From: Conidiobolus incongruus B7586
Taxonomy: Eukaryota > Entomophthoromycota > Entomophthoromycetes > Entomophthorales > Conidiobolaceae
Direction of reading: 5' to 3'
Length of the DNA: 11,113 nucleotides
Assembly (NCBI GenBank): GCA_000697335.1
Contig: JNEM01000111.1
Coordinates: 1 to 11,113, forward strand
Positions 1 through 7,493 of this stretch are shown here, one piece after another (the stretch's first letter is position 1; the number at the start of each line of letters is the position of its first letter). A program made the translations under genes and the position numbers. Under the pieces are notes generated by a model. That model did no database searches. It was not told the origin of the DNA and saw only the letters and a list, made by a program, of their open reading frames with translations.

Positions 1-190
1 AATATTTTAATATATAATATATAAAAATAAATATATAATATAAATTTAATAGTTTCTTTTAATATTAATAACTTTTTGCTATATTTTTAATAAATTTTTA
101 ATATTTTAATAATAATTCTTTTTATTAAAAACTAAAATATAACATTCTATAAACCAATTAATTTTTCTATAGAAATTCTCTTTTTTATAA
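1..190 (+). repeat. left inverted arm of the foldback element
   Basis: Pairs with 1246-1435 (coordinates of paired bases sum to about 1436). Well-conserved islands lie around 17-35, 44-58, 62-80, 118-138 and 150-175. Most differences are transitions, and in the outer half this arm usually carries T or A where the right arm's complement carries C or G. Confidence 0.65.
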
Positions 191-1245
191 GCTAGTTTTT
201 TAATTACTTAAAGTAATTATAATCTCATAAGTTATAATTTAAAGAGTATATTTGAGGTGGTAGTTTTTTTAGTTATTTTTAATTATAAATTTTTTTATAA
301 CTTTAAATTTATGAATTTAATAATTAATATAAAATGATAAGTTTTTGTAAATTATAATAAAAACACTAATTAAAAATATTTTTATTTAAAAAACAATATA
401 AAGTCTATTATTAATTAATTTTCCTTTAAACACTAAATAAAAAAAGTATATAATATTATAATTTATTATAATGTTTAACATTTACATATTAATTAAATAT
501 TTATTTAAAAGGATTTATAAAAAGGGTTAAATTAATTTAATTTAATATTCTATTTTAAGTTTTAATAAAAGATTATATATAAAAATTTAAGATTTATCAA
601 TTATTATTATTTATTATAAAAGTTTAAGCTGCTAATAATTTTTGAATAAGTTTTATTTAAGAGTAATTATTTTAGTTTTTTTTAAGCTTTAATTAAATTA
701 TATGATATTTATTATATATTTTTATTTATTAACATGAGTATAAACTTTAATATATATAAAATACTTATAAAACTGATATTAAAATACTTAGATAACTTTT
801 GAACTAAAATAAAAAAATGTTTTTTAAAATTTTTTCACTGTATTTATAATTAAAAAAATAACAATTTAGGTTAGTTTTTTAAATTTAAATAAGTTTTAAA
901 TAGTTTCTTTTTTAACTTTAAAGTAATTTACCTAATAATAATTGTTAATTTAAATTATACTTTATTATCAAAAGCTATTTGTAAATTTTTAATAATTTTA
1001 AAGGGTTTATAGCTAAGTTTTATTACTATTAAAATAAAAAACTTTTGATAATTATTATTTAGTTTAAATATGATTAAATTAAACAACTAAATCTAAAAAG
1101 TTAATTTTTACTCAAAAAAATTATTATATATATATATTGAAAATATATAATTTCTTATTAACTTTATATAAATTTATTTATTTCAAACTAATAATATATT
1201 TGAAAAATTAAAAATTAAAAAATTTCCCATTATTTTAAATTTAAA
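191..1245. other. interior of the foldback element, no gene seen
   Basis: About 1.05 kb of A/T-dominated sequence with stops in all frames. I see no coding motif, RNA gene or tandem array. An alternating AT tract of about 12 bp lies near 1126-1138. It may be a decayed transposon body, but nothing identifies a family. Confidence 0.5.
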
Positions 1246-1258
1246 GTAATAAGAAAGA
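1220..1258 (+). repeat. imperfect direct repeat, left copy
   Basis: A stretch of about 37 bp with the core TTCCCATTATTTT and AAAGTAATAA recurs at 1456-1491 with a few substitutions and indels. The second copy runs into the start of exon 2 of isomerase copy A. The pair could be a long imperfect target duplication, or a local duplication made when the right arm arrived. Confidence 0.5.
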
Positions 1259-1435
1259 AAATTTCTACAAGAAAATTTAATTGGTTTATGAAACATTAAA
1301 TTTTAGTTTTTAATAAAAAGAATTAATTTTAGGTGTTGAAAGTTTATTAAAAGTATAACAAAAAGTTATTAATAATAAAAAAACTATTAAATTCATAATA
1401 TATATTTATTTTTATATATCATATATCAAAATGTT
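1246..1435 (-). repeat. right inverted arm of the foldback element
   Basis: This is the reverse complement of 1-190, with the outer end at 1435 matching base 1. It lies mostly between two copies of an imperfect direct repeat (1220-1258 and 1456-1491). It ends about 35-40 bp before the first recognisable codons of isomerase copy A. Confidence 0.65.
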
Positions 1436-1455
1436 TATTTATTTTAAATTGCATC

Positions 1456-1491
1456 AAATTCCCATTATTTAAAATACAAAGTAATAAAAGA
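1456..1491 (+). repeat. imperfect direct repeat, right copy
   Basis: Partner of 1220-1258, about 235 bp downstream in the same orientation. Its right half overlaps the coding sequence of copy A (the K-V-I-K-D-I-F stretch of exon 2). Confidence 0.5.
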
Positions 1492-2289
1492 TATTTTTGA
1501 TAAGTTCAATTGTGATAATAGAGTCAATACTATTGTGTTAGCTGCCAATAGTAGAGTTTTTAGTGCTGTATTAGATAGTAATTTGGCTAGATAGTATAAT
1601 AATCTTTATTAATTATATTCCAAGTTTCTGGTGGTGTTGATTTCTCATTTTTGAGCGGTGATCCAGCTAGAGCAGGTTATAAGTTGTACCATTTCATTTG
1701 GTTGGCTCAGGACATTCTAAAGTCATAGAACGATGTAATAAACCAGTTATTGCAGCTGTTCATGGTATAAGTTACGGATTTGGTTTCGATATTATAATGA
1801 TATATGATATTCGGTTCAGTAGTAGAGATATTAGATTTTCTGTAAAGGGGGCAGAAGTTGGTACTGCTGCAGATATTGGAATCCTTCAAAGACTCCCTAA
1901 AATCACTGGTAATCAGAGTTTGGTATGTGAAATTTGCTATACTGCCAGAGACATTGAATGGGATGAAATTTTGAGGTTTGGATTGGTTAGTAAAGTTTTT
2001 GATGACTACAAACAGCTGTTAGGTATTTATTAATTGTAATTGACAGTTTTGTATAATATTGTCTCATATATTAGCTAGTGCGATCAAATTTTCTAATCAG
2101 TTTTCGGAAAAATCTCCAATTGCCATTACTACCACTAAACACAGTCTTATTTTCTCCTTAGATCATCCCATTAAAGATGGGTTGGAGCACATTGCTACAC
2201 ATAATATGGCATCCTTAAATTCTGAAGATTTCATTACAGGAATTACTCCAGTCTTAACCAAATCTAAATCCAAGTTTTCACAATTATAG
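1470..2289 (+). pseudogene. delta(3,5)-delta(2,4)-dienoyl-CoA isomerase, broken copy A
   Basis: This is a crotonase-fold enzyme of peroxisomal beta-oxidation that shifts double bonds of 3,5-dienoyl-CoA. Visible parts are exon 2 (about 1470-1577, with NRVNTIVL and RVFSAVLD), an intron 1578-1624 (GT-AG, 47 nt), exon 3 (1625-2022), an intron 2023-2074 (52 nt, phase 1) and exon 4 (2075-2289). Exon 3 holds SGDPARAGYKL, KPVIAAVHG, the AADIGILQRLPK signature and FGLVSKVF. Of the three catalytic acids of the ECH1 type, the two Asp remain (1788-1790 and 1872-1874), but the Glu is Gly (GGG at 1848-1850). Exon 1, which is present in copy B, is not found; the AT-rich foldback element occupies its place. 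One base appears to be missing near 1723, shifting the frame within exon 3. The end is intact: exon 4 is open and finishes in S-Q-L, a weak peroxisomal targeting signal of PTS1 type. Family assignment is strong. The pseudogene call rests on the lost exon, the frameshift and the lost Glu. Confidence 0.85.
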
Positions 2290-2704
2290 TTTATAAGTGT
2301 ATTATAACCTTTATTATATATTTATTCCACTAAATATCGATATTATGTAGTATACTGTCAATATCAATCTTATAATTTATTTTCAATGACCTATATTGAG
2401 AACAATTTAATAATATATATACTAAACACTCAACTAGAATATTTGAAATAAATTTATTTTTTAATATATTTAATTTAAACTTACTTAAATACTTAGTTTT
2501 GTATTGAAAATAAATTTTATGAATGATTTTCTGAATTTTAAAATTATCTAAAATGTAAATTATAGAATACTATGTTGAAATAAACTGAAATCTTTTGAAC
2601 TAATATGCATAATCATATGGTAATTAAACTAAATGTCTATTATTTGAGTAAATAAAAGAACAAATTTCCTTTTTATCAGCCAATTTTATTCAAAATTTTT
2701 TAAA
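2290..2704. other. spacer between the two isomerase copies
   Basis: AT-rich spacer of 415 bp. It presumably contains the 3' end of copy A and the former promoter of copy B. A CCAAT motif lies at 2680-2684, 20 bp before the ATG of copy B, which is close for a promoter element. An AATAAA hexamer occurs near 2448, distant from the stop of copy A. Nothing else is recognisable. Confidence 0.4.
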
Positions 2705-3760
2705 ATGGAAACTAAATCAATTGAGTATGATTACAAAACAAGTTATATTGGGATCAATTATAAGCTCCTTTAAAGGAGCTGACCTATGCGGTACTATAGC
2801 AGTTGTTTTACTGGATCGTCCAAAGCAGTTGGATACTATTAATAGGCAGTAATAAGCATGTCAAGTGAGTAGTTATGCATGTATTGATATAATATTGATT
2901 GTTTAGGTTACTGAATGAATTGAAGGAATGCTTTACTAAATTCAATGCTGATAATCGAGTCAATACTGTTGCTTTTGCTGGAAATGGTAGAATATTCTAT
3001 GCTATATTAGATGATAAGCCTATAATTGAAGTGATTTTAATAGTATTATTCATCCTAAATAGTCAAAGATGGGGGTCTCAATCCTACCATATTGAATGGC
3101 GATGCAAGTTGAAAGGGCTTTAAATTATACCACTCTGTTAGGAAACTTCAAGAAAGAGTCAGTGTAATCGAAAAATGTAGCAAGCCTGTGGTGGTACCAA
3201 TTCACGGCATCTGCTATGGGTTCGGTATCGATTTGATCACAATATGCGATATTAGATTATGCACTAAGGATGTGAAATTTTTGGTGAAGGAGGTCGAAGT
3301 TGGGATGGCTGCGGATATGCAAACATTGCAAAGACTCGCTAAAAAATTACTGGGAACCAAAGTCGGACTCGGGATATCTGTTTCAGTGCTCGCATTTTTG
3401 GAACTGATGAAACTCTGCAATTTGGGTTGGTTAGTACAGTGTTTGAAAACCATAAACAATTGTTTGGTAATGACATCATTGATTTATTTAAATTCAATTG
3501 AATTAATGATTAATTTTAGCTGGTGAAATAGAACACGCAATTAACTTTGTGAGAAATCACCGGTTGGAATGACAGCCACAAAGCATAATATGATCTTCTC
3601 ATTAGATCATACAGTTGACGAATGTTTTGAACATATAGCTACATGTAATATGCCATCTCTTAACACCGAAGATTTTATTACTGGTGTAACTTCTATTATA
3701 TCTAAGACCAAACCCAAATGTTTAAATTACAAATTGATTATTTGTATCATTATTCCATAA
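2705..3760 (+). pseudogene. delta(3,5)-delta(2,4)-dienoyl-CoA isomerase, broken copy B
   Basis: Second tandem copy of the peroxisomal beta-oxidation isomerase. Exon 1 (2705-2848) starts with ATG in good context and contains the crotonase start motif IAVVLLDRPKQLDTINR. Introns lie at 2849-2906 (58 nt), 3014-3062 (49 nt) and 3467-3519 (53 nt), and their phases rejoin the frame as in copy A. All three catalytic acids remain: Asp at 3230-3232, Glu at 3290-3292, Asp at 3314-3316. Breaks: the frame slips in exon 1 between about 2750 and 2780; the second intron's donor starts AT instead of GT (3014); TGA at 3110-3112 stands where the family has Arg; an A run at 3341-3346 is two bases longer than in copy A; about 13 nt are missing near 3549-3551; the stop and PTS1-like end are lost, adding about ten residues to TAA at 3758-3760. 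Repaired length would be about 290 residues, normal for the family. Several independent lesions make the call firm. Confidence 0.88.
2763..2780. repeat. 18-bp perfect palindrome
   Basis: AGCTCCTTTAAAGGAGCT is exactly self-complementary and unusually GC-containing for this region. It lies in exon 1 of copy B at the point where the reading frame slips. Confidence 0.8.
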
Positions 3761-4253
3761 AAATATTTTAATATGTCTGAAACTTTATTTGAGCCCTATA
3801 ATACTTGATTAACTGCTTAGTAATTATTATTTCATAACTTTATACGAATTAATAAATTGCGCATTTTAATTGATATCGATTACCGAAAGTTTTTGATAAC
3901 TGGAAAATTTGAGTTTATCAATCTATATCATATCAATACTTTACAATGGATGTAAAAATCAAAATTGGTAAAGTTCCTCAATTAAGAAATATTAATTATT
4001 TTCAAACCATGGTAATAATATGTTAGTCATGATGTAAAATTTATATTAAATATGAAATAAATTATATATCATTATTTTAAACTATAATATATTTTTAAAA
4101 ATACTTAAAATAAAAAATACAATAATTTCAATAATAATGATGACTGAAATAGCTTAAGTAATAGTAGTAAAAATATCGGGAATTTTGGTGTAAATATTTA
4201 AAGGGATAGAGAATGATAATTGATGTTGATGTAAGAATGATTCATGCTATTTC
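3761..4253. other. convergent spacer, no gene seen
   Basis: AT-rich spacer of 493 bp between the end of isomerase copy B (plus strand) and the end of the transcription-factor-like gene (minus strand). It should hold both 3' ends. I see no clear AATAAA for the minus-strand gene and no RNA gene. Confidence 0.4.
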
Positions 4254-5948
4254 CTAAGTTTGATTGGTGCCTATGAAATCCATTTGAAAGAGGGACGGTG
4301 GACAGGGTAAAATATCCAAGTTAACCAATCGGTTCTTTAAATTCTCCATAACAATTTGGGCAGTGTCCCAATTGTGTTGGAAATAATCAAAATAACTGAT
4401 TAACATGTCAAATTTGGTTCTGACAATAGATTCAAACATGGCGAGCTGGGGGAGGACCTTCATCGCTACTTTGTATCGGAGACTACGAATGCACTTGAGA
4501 ATATCTAGGTAAAACGCCCCCAAGTCGTGGTAAGTTTCGACGTGGAGGGCGTAACCTATATCAATTGGAGAATTTTTGTCAACTGAATCTAAACTCAATT
4601 CTAACATCACTTGGAATTGGTGGTATAAAAGTTCTAGCACATCATTGGAGAATGTTAAACACTTATCTAAAAATTGAACTAACTGAAGGGGCGGAATAAA
4701 ATCAAAATATCTCAAAGTACATCTATAAACGTGAATCACAGCGCGATACATCCTCTCATGTAAGTCAACCCTCGGTTTGTACAGAGGATTTTTGACTCTT
4801 TCTGCAGGATTTAAACAAATGGGGTGATATTGTACGGATTCAGGTAATGTTTTATGCCAGTTCAAGAAATTTTCGACCGTTTGATTACATAATTTAATAT
4901 GTTGATCTGGCACGAACCCTTGTTTTATCATTGCCGTATATTTGAATGAAGCAATTGTAATTTCAACAAATCGAGTACAGGAGTGGAAAAAATCACTATA
5001 TTCGTAGGGTAATGTTGCCTCGCACTGACGAATGAGAAGCTGATTGGAGAATGAGTTGGGTGGCATGAGTTCAAAATTATCCAAGTTGGAGATCAAGCAA
5101 GGTCGGTTAGATATTCTACCGACTTGGTAATCTATAAAAGCTATATATCTCCATAATTTTGTAATGGTTCTCCTCTGGAGAGGAGTTGAATTCTGGTATA
5201 TCATAGAGTTGTGATCCTCAATCTCGTTAAACTTTAAAACTTGCGCTATTTTAATAGCTGTTGTAATTCTGTCGACGCATCGGAAAAGTCTTCCCCGACT
5301 TTCGTCTATTCCAAATAAAATGAGTAAGGCTTGAACTACATGGATGGTGGGACGTGCCAAATAGGGCTCCATTTGATGTAAACTAAGTTGATAGTAGTGA
5401 TCGCTATACTTGTTATTTTGGCAGTAAAGTGTTGGATGGGGAGAGGTCAAACACGAGTCTGCAATGACAGCACTCAATAAATAATTGGGAAGAGGCTCAG
5501 TGAAGCTATTTAAAGAAGTAAAAAATTCATCCAGCTCTAATACCCTTGGATACGAGCAATATTCTTCCATTGTAAAAAAGAATGAGATCATATGCTTTGG
5601 ATAATCTTGGTAGGATAAAATTCTATTGTTGAAGGAGTGCGTCCTGAGTGCCTTTTTAGTATTGATCACCTCTAAATCCTCATCACTAGAAGAGTTAGTA
5701 TTAGACTCTGATTCACAAGATGATGAATTGTGCTTATCGATGAGCTGTTTGACTAAAGGAATATATGTTTCCAGCGTCTTTTCAACGCTGTCTAATTTAA
5801 TATTCACTTTAGCTATTGCTGAGTGAGGCTTTTCCTTAACAATAGGAACTCGTTTTGTTTTTTTCTGAAAAGGGCAATAAAACTCAAAAGTTGGTTCAAT
5901 TATAGGTTTTTTGGTTTCATTAGTAGAAGTCTCCGTAGGTTGACTCAT
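4254..5948 (-). CDS. fungal transcription-factor-like protein, Fungal_trans domain, no Zn2Cys6 cluster
   Basis: Intronless gene for 564 residues, ending in TAG (4254-4256). The core, roughly residues 120-430, matches the middle homology region of Zn2Cys6 regulators. It has the IHVVQALLILFGIDESRGR helix (near 202-220), the RLFRCVDRITTAIKIAQVL helix (near 220-238) and the hallmark W-x6-D-x3-GRISNRPCLI segment (266-286). N-terminally, residues 46-73 form the amphipathic linker or dimerisation helix that normally follows the zinc cluster, then a Ser/acidic tract (74-93). The zinc cluster itself is absent: there is only one Cys before the linker (residue 25). It could be a regulator acting through a partner, a dominant-negative paralogue, or a gene that lost its DNA-binding exon. 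The start at 5948 is preferred over the in-frame ATG at 5999 because the TATA box at 6006-6013 lies only 7 bp from the latter. The target pathway is unknown. Confidence 0.85.
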   Translation of the reverse strand: MSQPTETSTNETKKPIIEPTFEFYCPFQKKTKRVPIVKEKPHSAIAKVNIKLDSVEKTLETYIPLVKQLIDKHNSSSCESESNTNSSSDEDLEVINTKKALRTHSFNNRILSYQDYPKHMISFFFTMEEYCSYPRVLELDEFFTSLNSFTEPLPNYLLSAVIADSCLTSPHPTLYCQNNKYSDHYYQLSLHQMEPYLARPTIHVVQALLILFGIDESRGRLFRCVDRITTAIKIAQVLKFNEIEDHNSMIYQNSTPLQRRTITKLWRYIAFIDYQVGRISNRPCLISNLDNFELMPPNSFSNQLLIRQCEATLPYEYSDFFHSCTRFVEITIASFKYTAMIKQGFVPDQHIKLCNQTVENFLNWHKTLPESVQYHPICLNPAERVKNPLYKPRVDLHERMYRAVIHVYRCTLRYFDFIPPLQLVQFLDKCLTFSNDVLELLYHQFQVMLELSLDSVDKNSPIDIGYALHVETYHDLGAFYLDILKCIRSLRYKVAMKVLPQLAMFESIVRTKFDMLISYFDYFQHNWDTAQIVMENLKNRLVNLDILPCPPSLFQMDFIGTNQT

Positions 5949-6005
5949 ATTTATGATGAGAAATAAAAAATAAAAAAACGAACTTAATTTATTAAACATG
6001 TTGAG

Positions 6006-6013
6006 TATTTATA
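6006..6013 (-). promoter_or_regulatory. TATA box of the transcription-factor-like gene
   Basis: Reads TATAAATA on the minus strand, 58 bp upstream of the ATG at 5948. Initiation 25-35 bp downstream would fall near 5971-5981. That is past the ATG at 5999 and gives a leader of about 25-30 nt for the ATG at 5948. Confidence 0.5.
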
Positions 6014-6066
6014 CCAATCTGCAATTTATTAATATGGATATATCTATTTTTATTTTATACATTATG

Positions 6067-6071
6067 ATTGG
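6067..6071 (-). promoter_or_regulatory. CCAAT box
   Basis: CCAAT on the minus strand (within AACCAATCA), 53 bp upstream of the TATA box. This is a usual place for the fungal HAP/NF-Y complex. A five-base motif is weak alone; its position supports it. Confidence 0.35.
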
Positions 6072-7100
6072 TTATTAAATATGATATTAAAAACTGTTAA
6101 AAAGGTGAGTGAATGATGATTATTTTCTAATTGACTGGTTTTGGATAATTAATATTATCAAATGGAAAAAATTTTAAATTAAATTATTAGAATATGAATA
6201 CAAAGTGGTATATTGATGGCTTGGGAAATTATAAGTCAAATACATTAACAAATATCAAAAGATAAATAATTTGAAAATATTGTTTTTTTATTTTTAAGCA
6301 AATGGCTTTTGTAGATGAAATAAATTGAAGTTAAGCTCTATAGTTAAATTATCATCTTTCACCATAACCCATACCATGAAATAAATTAGTATTAATGAAA
6401 GAGAATTATCATATCGTCCAAATTAAAATCCGGGTATTCCAATGTCAGGAGAATTCGCCATTAGCCTGAAAAATGGATAATTTTCACCAAATTTAGATAT
6501 TTTCAAATATCAATATTGAAACTTTTGGAACAAATAGTATGCAAATTGACATTGAATTGAGCATTATACATATTTGTAAAATTTCTATACTAGTCTATAG
6601 TATTTGATGTTGAAAAATTTTAATGTATTCTTTAACAGCTATATATTGTGATTGGATCTTAACAAATATTCGAAATATTTAAGATATGATGGATTTTTAC
6701 CGAATTTTCTTACGTATTTATTCTTTATATTATGAAAAAAAGATTCTATTTATCAATATTTAACCAATTTAATCATTATTAAATATTATAAAACTTGTTA
6801 TTAGCTGTTAAGAAATAATTTGAAATTACGTTAAAAAGTGTTAATTATAGTATATTTGCCACAATTCATCTGAAATTCATTTTACTCAAGTTTTAATCGA
6901 ATAATTTAATTTAATATAGGCTAATACTCCAATATTTACTTTAAATAATTTAGGTACTAATATACTATAATGATATTATCCATTGATATGATATAATGGT
7001 CATTCGTTGATAAAAAAGGCGATATTGTTGACTTCATTATTCAATAGAGTTTATCTCATTATTAATACTGATTATGATTTTTTTCTGTAGTACAAGTTGA
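6072..7100. other. AT-rich intergenic DNA
   Basis: Apart from the weak fragment at 6294-6465, I see no gene, RNA or repeat array. GATATTT and AAATATC separated by two bases near 6496-6511 form a small AT-only inverted repeat of doubtful meaning. Confidence 0.4.
6294..6465 (-). pseudogene. possible decayed 3' end of a gene
   Basis: On the minus strand TTTTTCAG (AG complement at 6466-6467) is followed by an open stretch reading LMANSPDIGIPGF and a stop (6423-6425). The same frame stays open for about 42 more codons to 6294. A second frame over the same bases reads LTLEYPDFNLDDMIILFH to a stop at 6392-6394. The higher GC here and protein-like wording suggest the last exon of a decayed gene lying to the right. 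Runs of this length are expected by chance in such DNA, and no family is recognised. Confidence 0.2.
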
Positions 7101-7493
7101 ACAATTAAATTAGCAATCAAAATTTACAATCAATCTATATTCTGGAAAGGGATTAATCACAATTATATTCATAATACATTAGCAATTAACAAATACATTA
7201 AAAGTGTACAGCATTTAAGAACAGTCGATTTATTCATACATACATCAACTAGTTCCAAACTGCCAAGCATTTTAAATTAACTTGAAAAATTGATTCAAAC
7301 TAATATTTAGTTTTATAAATTCATTTAACTGTGTAATTAATTGTGATTCATAAGGAATAAATTTTCACTCAATTTGACCAAAATTTTATTTGAAATACGA
7401 TATAATAAAGGTTGAAAACTTATTCTTGATCACTATCATATTTTAAACAAAGAGCTTGTTATTAAACATCGATATTATATTGTTAGAATTTAA
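7101..7493 (+). pseudogene. possible decayed gene, leucine-rich-repeat-like wording
   Basis: A frame opens after TGA at 7098-7100 and runs 59 codons to TAA at 7278-7280. It includes NQSIFWKGI and VQHLRTVDLFIHTSTSSKLP, with locally higher GC. The same frame resumes after several stops as KLILDHYHILNKELVIKHR, ending at 7491-7493. The spacing of Leu/Ile recalls F-box/leucine-rich-repeat proteins that are numerous in some early-diverging fungi. This is a resemblance, not a match. No start codon or intact domain is present. At about 75% A/T a few open runs this long are expected by chance in 5 kb. Confidence 0.25.

Larger units (their letters stand above)
1..1435. repeat. AT-rich foldback / MITE-like element with ~190-bp inverted arms
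   Basis: The first 35 bases match the reverse complement of 1401-1435 with only three differences. The pairing continues inward to about 190 on the left and 1246 on the right, with small indels and an overall similarity I estimate by eye at about 80-85%. The arms enclose about 1.05 kb of almost pure A/T sequence. No open frame of useful length and no transposase motif is visible, so if this is a transposon it is non-autonomous or fully decayed. The left end may lie outside the window, because pairing is already good at base 1. It sits directly against the 5' side of the broken isomerase copy A. A fortuitous inverted duplication of intergenic DNA is the main alternative. Confidence 0.6.

Noticed and set aside
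1-1435. Virus-like or retroelement origin of the AT-rich block
   Set aside because: The end repeats are inverted, not direct, and no reverse transcriptase, integrase, capsid or polymerase wording is visible in any frame.
1593-1624. A very short 31-nt intron in copy A (and a 32-nt one in copy B)
   Set aside because: Donors further upstream (1578 in A, mutated donor at 3014 in B) give 47- and 49-nt introns whose phases rejoin the frame exactly in both copies.
1707-1889. Minus-strand open frame of 60 codons
   Set aside because: Antisense shadow of exon 3 of isomerase copy A.
3214-3459. Minus-strand open frame of 81 codons
   Set aside because: Antisense shadow of exon 3 of isomerase copy B.
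5626-5826. Plus-strand open frame of 66 codons inside the transcription-factor-like gene
   Set aside because: It is antisense to the Ser/acidic and linker part of a well-supported gene and has no homology-like features.
5949-5999. Signal peptide or membrane anchor on the transcription-factor-like protein
   Set aside because: It depends on the upstream ATG, which the TATA box position argues against. The rest of the protein is a typical nuclear regulator.
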